From: Adineta steineri
Lineage: Eukaryota; Rotifera; Eurotatoria; Adinetida; Adinetidae
Length of the DNA stretch: 64,000 nucleotides
Assembly: GCA_905250115.1 (NCBI GenBank)
Contig: CAJNOI010000016.1
Coordinates: 581,302-645,301 of the forward strand
Reading direction: 5' to 3'
Made by a program: the position numbers and the translations under genes. Of this stretch, positions 31,761 to 43,697 are shown one piece after another. Numbering within the stretch: the first letter of the stretch is position 1; each line of letters opens with the position of its first letter. The notes under the pieces were generated by a model that worked only from the letters and a program-made list of their open reading frames with translations, was not told the DNA's origin and did no database searches.

Positions 31761-34700
31761 TATTATAGTCTTGCTGTTGATAATTATAATTATCCATGTT
31801 TATAATCAATTACGAAAAATACTAGGAGGAATTACTTTATTATCTTTTATGGTAAAACTAGACGATTATATACGTTGTATTTAAAGAGAAAAAACAATTT
31901 TCATATGAAATTCATGCAGAAATAAATGAATAGTTAGTTCATTTAATAAAAGCAATAAGATGTTTTGCAAAGTAACTGTAAGGTGATGGTCTATACGAAT
32001 GAACGATAGTATTCTATGCTTATACTCTTCTCTCTTTTTTTCCTTCTCTTTTTCCCTATGTAAAAACTCGTCGCCTCGAGTTACTCTCCTTGTGTCTTTA
32101 CATTCCATGGTGAAGCATGCAATCGGGATTGAGTTTTCTTTGTACTTGTTAGAGTAATAGTACGACAATATGACAAGAAAAAGAAGAAAAAAGAGAACGA
32201 AGAGAAAAAGCATAACGCTGTTCGTAATATCGTTCTCGCCACAGTCTCTTCCTTTCTCTGAACACAATTACTCTGCTTACCTGATGTTCAGTGCTTTGTC
32301 GTGTAACCTTTTTCTATTCTATAACTTAGAATCAAGAATAATATTTTCAATATTTCATGTATTTCTTATAGAATTCGAAAGTAACACAAATCTTATTTTT
32401 TTCCTTTTACGAAAAAACGACATTTTCCTTTTTTGCAAGAAATGAGCAATAAATATTCTGTAAATTAAAAGGATAAGAGCTTGATTGTCTTTCTTTCCAT
32501 TTCGCCTATTCAACAAATCAGATTGGCTGCCGACCAAACTAAAACTCAATTACGTAGAAAAATGCCGTTCTTTTTTTCTTCTTATTCTCGCACAATGTCT
32601 CGCTTTTTTCTTACTGTCGATTGTAAATCATCTGGCATACGACTAGTCTAGATGAAGCAATTTTTTTTTCTTGTTTCTGTTTTTTTACTTGTATAATTTT
32701 TCTATCTAACAAATGATTATTCTATAGTTGTACAGAAATGCAGTTAGTTTGTATGTGTAATAGTATGATTGAAAAGTTTGTTAATGTAAATAATGAAGTG
32801 CTATTGTATTCTGATTTTTTATCACGATCAGATACACATGCATTCGTGCTTAAGAGTAAATTTCCGTTCGAACTACTGTACCGATCTTCCTGTTCATTTA
32901 ATGACTTGAATTTGAAATATATTCATCTAAGTGAAAAGTATTAACGAAGAGTTAATGCATTTGATAATTGATTTTATCAGTACAAAATAGGTCAAAAATA
33001 TAATTGAAATATTTAGAAAAAAAAAGGACACAACATAACAATCGTAATCAATTTGTTTTATTATCACAAATTTTATCTATATATTCTTTATCAAGATTAA
33101 GTTTACGTTATCAATGAAGTAGAAAAACTACAATCATAACATCGTTAAATTATTCAATACCAATAAATGAATCGCACATATTCTGATTGATTCATAGTCA
33201 GAAGAAATTGTAAATATTTGGTTTAATTTAGCTATTGTCTTACTGTTAAGACAGATGTTTCAAATTAAAATGTAGTTTTTTATTCATAATTACAATATCA
33301 TTTGTTTATAGTGTACGATGAAAAATGTTGTGTTAATAATATAACAATATACTGAAATTGGAAGATGATTAAAATTATTTTGAATAATATATGAATTTGA
33401 TATAATACTCAATGTAATATTATAAATAACTAAGCGTTGTTATAATAAATTTACCAATTAGATAGAAATATAATTGATAATTATATATCGTATTTGATGC
33501 AAATAAAAAATGAAAAGAAATATAGTATTTATCATAAATAATAATTAAGCAACAGTATCAAGCATGAGAGAGCAAAACTATTTTTATTAGTAAAAGTTAT
33601 TTTTGATTTAGATAAATATGCATTATATACAAAACATGTGTTGATCGTTCTTTATACAAGAATACTGTCAATATTGTTTATATAAGTAATAATCTTCTAG
33701 CTTATAGATATTATTACATCGAACAAATAAAGAGAAGTCGATAATGATATAAAAATATCTCTAGTATTATCGTAAAGTATTCATAAAAGCGAGTTCTTTT
33801 TTTATCAAATCTGTATGATTCCAACTATTATTTTTTTCACATGTATATGATAAATCCTAAGAAATTACATAAAAGGCATATTTTCTGAGAGACGAACAGA
33901 ATAGTGCTTCTGTCTATAATAAATAATTTTCTAGTTGAATTGGAAATAAAATATGTTAAAAAAGAATCATCAAGTATTATTAACATTAGATTCCGAGGCA
34001 TCATCATTGGTATATTAGATAATGAATTCATTTCCTATTTTAAATGGAATCCATCTGTATTAAAATAACCTCACATCACTTGAAAAATGAATGACAACGG
34101 TATTTCCTGAAACATTAAAGAAATGGAAATTGTTTTTGAACATTTTCGATATTTAAGTCTTTAAGTATCAAGTTTTCTTTTAATCGAAAAGAACACTTTT
34201 CAATCTTTTAAACAAAATGGCACTTTACAAGTGAAACACTCGATGCTGGATCAAAAATCTGCTTTCTTGGTGCTACAATAAATACATTTTTGTTTTTTTC
34301 CTTTCACAGATCAATACATTTCATTGTCAAACTTATCAGGACAGTTTTTGGTGATGTTAGTTTAGACTTCTTTTGCAGAAGGAGATCTTCCATAAAATAT
34401 TCGTTCACTATCGGAGCAGTGAGACTTCGCCATTGGAATCATTTAGTTCAAGTATGTTAACTTGTCTTGAGCTAACTAATTTCAAGAAATGATTGAATTG
34501 AAAATAGATGCATTTAGAAAATAAATAGACAAGCGCAGCCAGTTCCTTTTAGACCTACGATCGAGAGTGTAATCTTTTACCGCTTTCGGACAGTCAATTA
34601 TAATACGTTAACCATTTTTCAAACGATGAAAACTCGGAAGGATGGGTGTGTATATTCTTCTCATTCATTACTCACACTCACACCCTCAAGATCTGTTGAT

Positions 34701-35604
34701 TACTACAGTGAAATTTTCATTTTTTAAAGGTTGATAAAGAGAATCAATATGACGACTATTAACGTCCTATACAGTACGAAGACGTGATGGAGAAAAAGAA
34801 TAAGAGAACTTCAAATGGCTCAGCACCCGTTTCCATATTTGTCACATCATCTGAAATGCGCTACATACATCATAATAGATGACCTAAAACTACTATAGAA
34901 ATAAGTATGTCAAGAATGTCTCTGAGATTTAACGATTTTAAGAATGTACACAGGCATACCCCACACTTTGTTTTTGTGTATATATTAGAAATTATCAACA
35001 AATCATCGTTGCATGCACGTTTATCATGAAAAACCGTTTCGCTATAGGGTCTTATTTGTGACTATTTATAAGTTTGACATTAGCGTAAGAGAAGAGCCTG
35101 TTGTATTTTTTTTCTTTACATGCTTATTACAGATGACGTTAGTGCAATATATAAAAATAAAATAATCATTATCAATCGTTACTGAACGCTAATGGCTTAC
35201 TTATTTTTTCCCTAAAGCAAAACGGTAAGTAATAGATATATCAGTGATCACTGCACAAGTAGGTGATAGATGAAAAGTATAACCTTAATGTTTTCCTATC
35301 AGTTTTTGACATTCGTTTATATTTACAGTCATGACATCAGTTGATTTTACTTTAATATCAATAGTCTTTGGACATTATTTATCCGTAATTACGATCATAC
35401 TATATGTATTTAGCCTATATTATTCGTATTGAATGTTGTTTATCTAGTAAAAATTATGATTCCATACTTGATTGAAGAAAGACAATACTTATGTATTTTT
35501 CTTTTTTCTTTTAGATTAATTTTTATTATAATTATTTTAACATTCCCAACAAAAGAAACAAGAAATTATAATTAAAATTAATTTGATTTAAAATAGAAGA
35601 AAAG
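31761..35604. other. 3.8-kb region without a confident gene
   Basis: AT-rich DNA with short hydrophobic frames on both strands (for example minus 31881-32267 and plus 32170-32445) that overlap each other and lack splice or conservation support. 31970-32700 is richer in pyrimidine and GC and may be the promoter of the minus-strand membrane gene. The remainder probably includes the upstream region of the gene at 35605. No RNA gene recognised. Confidence 0.5.
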
Positions 35605-36625
35605 ATGTTTTACAAAATAATTTTTTTAGTTTTGTTATTCGTAACAGTTTCGGAAGCATTCTTTAGTGTTAAGATCTCTGCAATAATTAATCGACCAATA
35701 ATTCATTCCAATTTAACATGCATGGATACTTTCAATACAACAGTTGTTGATTGTGAATATTGTGTTAACAGACATTATTCAAATGGTACGACTTCAGAGA
35801 CACGATATGATTGTATTCAATTAACTAATACATATAAAACTATATCACAACGATGTCAAGGATTTTCTAATACAACTGATATTGGTTATGGAACATGTTT
35901 ACCATATCCATATGAATTGTTGAATACATCAGTACTTTGTATTTGTGCTACAGATAAATGTAATACTGATTTAGCATCATGTAACAAATCAGTAACAAAT
36001 CAAATTCAATCAAATTCAGCACCATCTGTCCTTCCTTCAATTATTCCAACCTTATCAACACCAATTTCATGTGTTGATACACTAAACCAAGTAAATATAT
36101 CAACAGGTTCATACTATAATTGCATGCAATATGGTTCTTCTTATGTAAATTTAACAAAATGCCATGAATATATAGTTAATAATACAGTTTTATGTTGGTA
36201 TTATGGTGTTGAAGCTTATTCTGAACCAATACCTTTGACCAAGGATATATACACACTACCTACAGTTGATTTGATTCATACAATATATCAATATATTCGA
36301 TATAATAATTATACATACTTCTCTAATGAAAGTTCATCTTTTTTTTATATTAGCTCGAGAGAAACATCTGCTAATGCAACAGCTATGAACACATGTATAT
36401 GTGCTCAAAATAATTGTAATTCAAATTTAATTACTTGTCTCACAGCAACCAAATCAATAGAAACACAAAATAATTCGACAAGTAAATTTTTTCATTTTCT
36501 ATTTATAAAAAATTTCTAATAAATAAATTGGTGTTTTAGATAATGGAAATTCCGTTTCAACTAACATTATTATCAAGTACTCTATATTTTTTGTTTTTTC
36601 AAATGTATGCTTCAATATTTACTAA
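35605..36625 (+). CDS. Secreted cysteine-rich protein, three-finger (Ly6/uPAR)-like duplication
   Basis: The N-terminus MFYKIIFLVLLFVTVSEAF is a clear signal peptide. Two related cysteine-rich segments follow, each ending in a C-I-C-A-x-x-x-C-N pattern (CICATDKCNTD and CICAQNNCNSN), as in the terminal motif of LU/three-finger domains, with many N-x-S/T sites. Exon 1 is 35605-36481. Splicing at 36482 to the acceptor before 36540 gives a 320-aa product ending in a hydrophobic stretch (YSIFFVFSNVCF), compatible with a GPI-attachment signal. Without splicing the frame ends at 36519 (...HFLFIKNF, 304 aa). LU-family assignment is inference from cysteine pattern only. Confidence 0.6.
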
Positions 36626-37092
36626 AAATATATTTCTATCCCATATTTTATTTGTAATGCTTTATTTATCACATAATTTTATTTTTCTCCAAATAAATTT
36701 CATTCCATTTATGACAGAGATCGTAGGACAAATGCAAAGATGCTGCAAACAGCCTTAGGCGATAGAAAACCGCCGAAGGCATCGCCATAACCCATCAACC
36801 CAGGACAATGACCCGTATTTTAGGACAGTAAGTATTTCAGTGTTTTAAATTCTCACTGTAACATCGACCTCACGTAATAAAATTCATCACTAATCTGTGA
36901 TTCTACTTTAAATAAATTTTATCATTTCGAAGTAATAGTATTAAATGATGGCGCGAATATCATGCATTTTCTTTGTTTGTAACTATTTGAAATAATTACT
37001 CAGCGTATAATTTCTGTTGTAAATAATCGACATAATTTTCGTTATTTATTTCAGTAATATAATATGAATAATTTATCGATTGATTATTAAAA
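36626..37092. other. Intergenic with a small GC-richer island
   Basis: Contains a conspicuous GC-richer block at about 36714-36831 with short inverted repeats (cgatagaaaaccgccgaagg). No coding frame or known RNA was recognised. The rest is AT-rich and presumably the promoter of the gene at 37093. Confidence 0.4.
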
Positions 37093-38100
37093 ATGATGGA
37101 ATGTGGTGATAAATATTCGACTTTTAAAATAGATGCTACTCAAACAACTGCATCACTTACTCAGATGGTAAACTAATTTCAAGAAGAAATTTCTTTCGAC
37201 TATTAAACAAGTTGTTTTTATTTTAGAATTCTCCAGATGATAACACTTCTCTTGATATCTTATTTAGTAAATTAAATATTCCATTGAATTGTCTTGATAA
37301 TTCTCATATTCGACAACATTATCTCGAAGAATACTCTGCTAAATATTCTAAAGCAAAATATTTATTAAGCAATGCTCGAAAGAAACAACGGAGTATATAT
37401 ACATATATATCTATTTTGAATTTCGGATTTGTTTCTGTTTAGAAATTATTATTAGTTATTATAAAGAAAAAGAAAAACAAGATAATATCGATGAACTACA
37501 AACAATAAAACAATCATTACTTGAAGAAAATGAAAAAATAAAAAGATTTAAAGAAGCTTTAAAAGATAAACTTCTTGTATATCAACAACGTATACAATTT
37601 CTTAAGGTATAATCAAATACTATTATATATTACCTTGAAAAAATATTTCTTAATAAGGATGCGGAATTTTGGTCAGCATTTGAAATTCAACAATTACAAA
37701 ATAATACTAATGAATTATGTCAAGTTAATACAGAAAATCATCCTAGTCTTCCAGATTTACCTGCCGCCAATGATAGTCTCGATCTATTACATGGTAAAAA
37801 GACAAGATTTTTAATAATTTTATAGTTTTATTTCTAGGTCATGAACACACTAAATATCCCGAGTATGATTTATATATTTTCTTATTCTTTAAAGATTTTC
37901 ATTTTGTTTTTTCAGCAATTTTCTCGATGATTCAAGTCTGAATAATACTGGTAGATTTCTTATTAGAAAAATATATATAGATAAGATAATTTGTTTTTCC
38001 TACAGATGATCATGATGATAGTAAACCCAGTTATCATGATTCATTTCTAATAAAAGATCATCGTTGTATCGATAATATTTTAAAATCACGAAAACAGTAA
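37093..38100 (+). CDS. Coiled-coil protein of unknown function
   Basis: Seven exons, 37093-37167, 37227-37392, 37443-37606, 37658-37793, 37838-37862, 37916-37950 and 38006-38100, join in frame to 231 aa. All introns are about 45-65 bp with GT-AG ends, which strongly supports a real gene. The middle (YYKEKEKQDNIDELQTIKQS to DKLLVYQQRIQFLKDAEFW) is a predicted coiled coil; the N-terminus (IRQHYLEEYSAKYSKAKYLL) is also helical. The C-terminus is Asp/His/Ser-rich and ends ILKSRKQ. I do not recognise the family. A second ATG directly follows the first; either could start translation. Confidence 0.75.
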
Positions 38101-38925
38101 GAAAAAATTCTACATTCGGAATATTAAAAAAAATATATCGATAATTTTAGATCACATATGAAAGTAAGTTGATTGAAAATTATCTTTTATATTGTACAAT
38201 GTGTAAGATATCGATTTTGAATGATTAATTTGACAAGTTAATGATTAAATACCCTACAAGAGAGAATAGTTTTACTATAATTATCTTGTAGTTGAAGATT
38301 TATTGCTGATAGATTGAGAAGTAAATGTCGTGTAAATGAACTTTAAGGCCATCGGATAAGAGAATAATCAATAATAGTCTACATCCTTGATCATATCTTT
38401 TCTATCTATAAATAATCATCAAAAGAGAAAATCTTTTAAACAAAATTTAAGCATTTGTTTTTGATAGACTAATTACTAATAAAAGTGATGTATATCAACC
38501 GATTGTAACATATTTGTTCATAATAGTCATTAAAATAAATTCAATTGAATATATTTAGATTGATAATTGTTCAACAATGAAAATTAGAATCAAAAATTAT
38601 TTCCAATGGTTTAAAAATTTTTCTCAACTATTATATATATTCATATCAAATGATCGTTTTAAAATTATTAGGTTTGTAATTAAGCAAAAAAGAAAACATG
38701 GCATATTTCAAAGTCTTATTTTTACTATACAAAATAGATGTTTTTTTTTCTTATCTCGAGAAAACAATTATATAAATAGGATATATATACATGATTATTG
38801 TGACATTGAGATATATTGCCTTAGGATATCTCAGAGGTGTTTATTTCGGTTAATACTATTAAAATAAGATCAAGAAAGAAAGAACCGATGGATATATTTT
38901 ATCGTTGTTGTGGTTTTCTTTTAGT
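38101..38925. other. Intergenic, AT-rich
   Basis: The 3' region of the coiled-coil gene. Short hydrophobic frames (for example 38577-38867) have no support. The frame feeding into 38926 is open from 38863, so the small gene there may have an upstream exon. Confidence 0.45.
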
Positions 38926-39147
38926 ATGATTTTAATGACAAGTCTTGCTATATTTTTTATTATATTTGTTAATGATTTACTTGAATATATTCTGATATAT
39001 CTAACAAAAACATCCGGAAGAACTTCAACATTATCTTCTCCAGAATCAATGCCAAAATCATCATTCACAAATTTGTTATTGAATATTTATAATTGGACAA
39101 CTTCATGGTTACTGCCATTCTCCCGTATATTCGAATATTCTGTATAA
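38926..39147 (+). CDS. Possible small single-pass membrane protein
   Basis: From ATG 38926 the frame runs 73 codons: MILMTSLAIFFIIFVNDLLE, then a Ser/Thr/Pro-rich segment (KTSGRTSTLSSPESMPKSS) and ...LLPFSRIFEYSV before TAA. The N-terminal hydrophobic segment and structured codon use look plausible, but there is no homology I can name, and the true start may lie in an upstream exon. Low confidence. Confidence 0.35.
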   Translation: MILMTSLAIFFIIFVNDLLEYILIYLTKTSGRTSTLSSPESMPKSSFTNLLLNIYNWTTSWLLPFSRIFEYSV

Positions 39148-39935
39148 TAATAAAACTATATAACTGCTGACACACTTATATCTGCTCGACTGTTTCTTAC
39201 TAATTACATGTCAACCGTAGTAAAGTCTATAAGATATAAGATATTATATACAATATATTAAGATATATATATATATAACCAATGAGCTGTTGATTTCTCA
39301 AGTTCGTCTTCATCGTTACCATCTTGTTGATAAGTTTTTGCTACGATGGATATTATAAGCTATCTCTATCTTTCTATATAGATTAATACAATATATAGTA
39401 CTCAATTTTTCCTACATTTGCTTGCTCGTTTTCTAAAGGTAGACCTCTGATGGGATTTTACGATACAATTCTGATAGACATTTATATACATCTGTTATTT
39501 CTATAACGTTGACGTACGCTAGAAAAAAAGCGATGTAGTAAATGATAGTCGTCCCTGAGGTTCGTTTGCTAATCATCTTCATGCCGATGTGGGTGTATTG
39601 TAAATGTCTGCTTAAGATACCACGTTATATTTTTCTTTTCTTTTCTTTTCTTGTCTGTTACTTTTCCATTTCAATAATCCATTCATCTTTATCGTTAGTC
39701 AATATGATATACTCAATAAGAAATAATATTAGCTAATTCTGTTTGCTAGAAATTCTTTTTTGACAAATCTTTTATTTAAATAGAAAAAAAGAAAAAAACT
39801 TAAATAAAAATGATTCAATTCTATTTTTTATGTTTCTTTTTATTAGAAATGAACATTTCTACTTTTGAGAAAAACTGACACTTGTTCTTTCCTTTTACGA
39901 TATTGCAATCCATTAAATAGAATTTTAGTAAAAAA

Positions 39936-40067
39936 TCAAATTGATGAACTTGAGAAACAAGAGGGAGCATAAGAGACAGTACTTGAATAAGAATATGAGG
40001 GAAGTTTATAGTTTCCTGGCATATAAGAAGATCGAGTTGTTGTGGCATTTTTTTTTTTCAATTCTTA
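39936..40067 (-). other. Candidate minus-strand terminal exon, Ser/Thr/Tyr-rich
   Basis: After a CTTAAG acceptor-like site the minus strand reads KKNATTTRSSYMPGNYKLPS then YSYSSTVSYAPSCFSSSSI and TGA. An overlapping frame is also open (ending 39821), so the correct phase is unclear. Possibly linked to the Lys/Glu-rich minus-strand stretch at 40330-40480, which ends at a good GTAAAG donor. Confidence 0.25.
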
Positions 40068-42162
40068 AGAGAGTGCGTGCATGATGAAGGACGTGATGAT
40101 TAAATAGTAGAATTGTATTGGGTATACATATTTTTATTTAATATTTTCTTATTTTCTATACATTCATATATCATTTGATTATAACGATTGAATGAATCGA
40201 TTTAACTAAACATATGATAAATATTGTCTGCTTTGTATTTTAATATAATTAAATCTTCTCTTCTCTTATACAATTCTTCTCTCCTTCTTCTTTTTTTTTG
40301 AACATTAGAAAAGAAAGGTGTAATACTTCTTTACTTAGTGCTTTGTGCGTTTTTCCTTCTTCTTTTTTCTTCATTTGTTTCTTTTCTTCCGCATTGGATT
40401 CCTTTTCTTTGCTCTTGTTCTTTTTCAGCATCTTTCTTTCTCTTTTTTTTTCTTCTTCTCTTCCTTTTCTATCAGTTCTTTTTCAGTCGTTTTCTTTTCG
40501 ATAGTGGTTCTACCCGCTCGGCATATATCTGTCTTTCTGTTGCTTCCGCAGTTTCTCTGAATCTTGTCGCACAACTCGCAACGTCAAGCCCATTGATTTT
40601 TCTCGAAAAGTCGTCAACTGACTTATTTTCCTTATAAAAGTATGTAAATAGACTACATAATGATAAAGAACGTTGGTAAATTTCCGTTGATCAAGTAGAG
40701 ACTCAAATACATCTGCCAATAAAAAGGTAAATTTATAGAAATGAAAATAAAATAGGCACCATATGAATAGAAAGAACTATATATATATATGAAAATAATA
40801 TCTGTTAAATTTAGAAATAAATTTATCTATTCGTACTTGTTTATGAAATCGATGATATTAAGACTAACAACAATACTAATAATAACGGAATTATTCGTAT
40901 ATTTAACTCTTCTCACGAAAATAGTTGGTTTTATCTCAAGTAATTTTTTTTCCTTCTTGTCGATATTGATGTTTTTTAATCTAATCACACGTAGATGAAA
41001 CGTAATGTGCACTCGTATTAGTCTTCATCATTGATGATGGTAAACGGAATAGGAACAATAATGCAGTAGCGCTCGATGGTGCAATCACAATGTAAGAGAA
41101 AGCAGTCAGTTTGCACTTGGATAAGATGCAGCAGTGACAGCATCAAGGAAGAAGAGAGAAAGAGAGGGAGAAGGCAAGAGCATTTTTCTCTTTTAGCATC
41201 ACTGAGCGCTCTTTGTTCTACCCGCGTAACGTATGAGTCTCCGTGTATTTCTCCTCCTTCTCCTCTCGATCGTATATGCGTTGTCGTTGTGTGATGTCAG
41301 CGGCCCATTCGTTCTCGCTGATAGGGCAATGCCTTCTGTGTGCGTGCATATGTGCACAGCTCTCTTGTTGAGTAAGTCGCTATGTTTTCTTTTCCTTCGT
41401 TCTTTCTTTCGTCCTTTTTTTTTCTCTTTTTCTTTTTTCTTTTTTTTATTATTTGCGTTGTAACTACCATGTATGAGTATGTGTGTGTTTGTGTGTGTGT
41501 ATGTGGTTGCAGCATCAGCAACTGGTTGTTGTTACTGGGCATCCACTCAACGGCGACAACGAGAAAAAGTGTACTACACGTAGGCACACGTACGAACAAA
41601 TGAGAGAAAGAAAAGAAAAGAGGAGAAGAAGAAGAAGAAGAAGAAGAGACAGACCAGTCTATTCGACAACTGCCGTATTATTGCAACTATATTACATCAA
41701 CCACCATGCTTCGGACGCGCCTCCCGTGGAAAGAAAAGAAGAGAAAATGGACAAGGTTTGAATTATATATGAGTCGATCGTTCTTTCCAAGGAAGTTTCC
41801 ATGATCACTTTTTTTTTAACATGTTATGTGTTTGCAACATAATAGCAAAAAGGTTATCATCACCAACTAAACATGTACGTCATAACCAATTTTATAAGTA
41901 AAGGTCAGCTCTGTTTTGTTGCGCCATACTATTCATTCATTTATTGTTCAAAAGTCAATCACAATACGCGCATATGTTCATACATCCATATAGAGACTTT
42001 ACGCATCTCTATTACATTCACTCTATTATCGTATACTTAAAAATATTGGAGTACTATTATATGTCTTCCTTCGTAGGTATTTTTCTCTCTTTTTTTTTTC
42101 TTCATCCCATCAATTTATATATCCATCGTCAACCTTCATTCACCTGGTAGCGTAATGGCAGA

Positions 42163-42535
42163 GTGATAAGAAGGAATGGTAGTAGGAGGGCGAAAGTATG
42201 TATGTGTATGTGTATGCAAGTGAAGAGAAGCAAAGATAAAGTTGCAGCTGACGCGCGCACCCGCGACGGCCTTGTTTTATTCAGGTTTTTTCATCGCATC
42301 ATCACAACACATCAAATTCGTTTTTCGTCGTTATTCTCTCGCGCCTTCTCATTCTACACTGACGTCGTTGTCGTGTCGACTCTCGTTTTTTTGCTTTGGT
42401 CGACGCATAGTACACTACTGCTTTTTTTCCATTCGCTTTCCTTCTCTCTTATTTTTTTATTATTATTATTATACTCCTGCTCGATCGGCAACAACACACT
42501 AACGTTGTCGTTTTTTATTACGATTCATATTGAAG
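42163..42535 (+). other. Candidate non-coding 5' exon ending at a GTAAGC donor
   Basis: A GC-richer block with CpG-containing motifs (gacgcgcgcacccgcgacgg) like that upstream of alpha-tubulin, ending in ...ttgaag|gtaagc. It resembles a 5' leader exon. A partner acceptor could lie just upstream of the STE24 start (near 43657), but this was not proven. Confidence 0.3.
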
Positions 42536-43697
42536 GTAAGCTATTTTATAGAGATATACGCAATCGTATATAAGGATACACACATATATTGATGAAGGAC
42601 ATCGTACTAAATAGTAACAACGCATCTGATGAACAACAATCCTTCGTTATTCGACACTCTGGCACCAGTTGAAGTTAATCGAATCAATATGGACAATCAA
42701 TTGAGTGACACGTAACAGCAACGTATGCTAACGTAGTAGAAAAAAAAAGAATTAATTTGTGTTTGCCGCCACTAGACTAACTAGCTATTATTGTGTTTGA
42801 AACTAGTTCTATTGATAATATCGATGTACATATATGTAAAGTAGAGGAGAAAAATAAAGGTATGTATAAATAATACAATGGTTGTTGTCATGTTTATAAT
42901 AGAAAAATTCAATTTTCAGAAACTATATTAATGATAGTAACCAATGTGTTGTCTCGAATCTGACTAGTTTTGCAATCTGCTCGATAACAAAGCGCAGGTG
43001 CTGGCTTTTCAGATACCTGACGCACATTGGAGGACGACGATTATTCTACAATATTTATTTATACTTGTCTTCTTTTAGTCATCAACTTTCCAATCTACAC
43101 GTGTCATGGTTGTATTATTTAATGTATAAATTGTAATTTTTTTTGTTTTATTTTTTTTTTCAATAAAATATTGACTTCTCTTACTATTGATATAGAAGAA
43201 TACTATTTTAGAAAGCAAAAAAAAGCAAGAAATTTATTTGAATTTTAACATGTCTTAGATATAAATTCTATGCTATATAAATATGTCTCTTATCTCATAT
43301 ACTCGATTAACACTTATCGTATATAAATGGGTTGGCTATAGGTCTGTGTCGCCATCGTTGTCGCTGTTGATTTACAACCTATTTGTTTTTATTAATCCTT
43401 TTGAAGAAAAAAAATATCAAGGATTAAACTAAATAAATGAAATAGAACGATAAGAATATTTGAAAATAGAGAAAAACTAGGCAAGGAAGCAACGATTTTG
43501 ACTGGTTATAAAACGAACCAATCTTGTAAAAAAGTTGAATCATCATTTTCATTATTTAACCAAGTCATTCATTCATCGTTCTTTTTTCTCGTGATATTCA
43601 GGTATTCATCATATTGTTAACTGACTTCCCACTCTAGTCGAAATTCATAGTTATAGATATCAATTGATCTGATCAATAAAATTGATTAAATATAACG

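Larger units (their letters stand above)
39148..43697. other. 4.5-kb unresolved region, promoter-like and possibly with minus-strand exons
   Basis: Contains pyrimidine-rich DNA at 40260-40500, and GC-richer promoter-like blocks at 41080-41760 and 42160-42535. The plus-strand frames here (Phe/Ser/Arg-rich) are low complexity. Two minus-strand stretches (39936-40067 and about 40503-40605) look protein-like. A candidate non-coding plus-strand exon ends in a strong GTAAGC donor at 42536. Candidate AATAAA signals occur near 43163. No complete gene can be supported. Confidence 0.4.

Noticed and set aside
31881-32267. 128-aa minus-strand frame with a hydrophobic stretch
   Set aside because: Overlaps plus-strand frames, lacks splice partners, and its composition follows pyrimidine tracts; more likely promoter DNA.
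40298-40637. Phe/Ser-rich plus-strand frames
   Set aside because: Translations of pyrimidine tracts; mutually overlapping in three frames with no conserved motif.
41076-41761. Arg/Cys/Val-rich plus- and minus-strand frames
   Set aside because: GC-richer promoter-like DNA with microsatellites (gtgtgtg, aagaagaag) read as protein; no splice or domain support.
42144-42180. tRNA-like stretch ctggtagcgtaatggcagag
   Set aside because: Looked like a tRNA A-box, but no acceptor stem, anticodon arm or T-loop could be paired.
42163-42573. 136-aa plus-strand frame MIRRNGSRRAKVC...
   Set aside because: Poly-pyrimidine and CpG-rich leader-like DNA; it runs through the good GTAAGC donor and has no recognisable domain.
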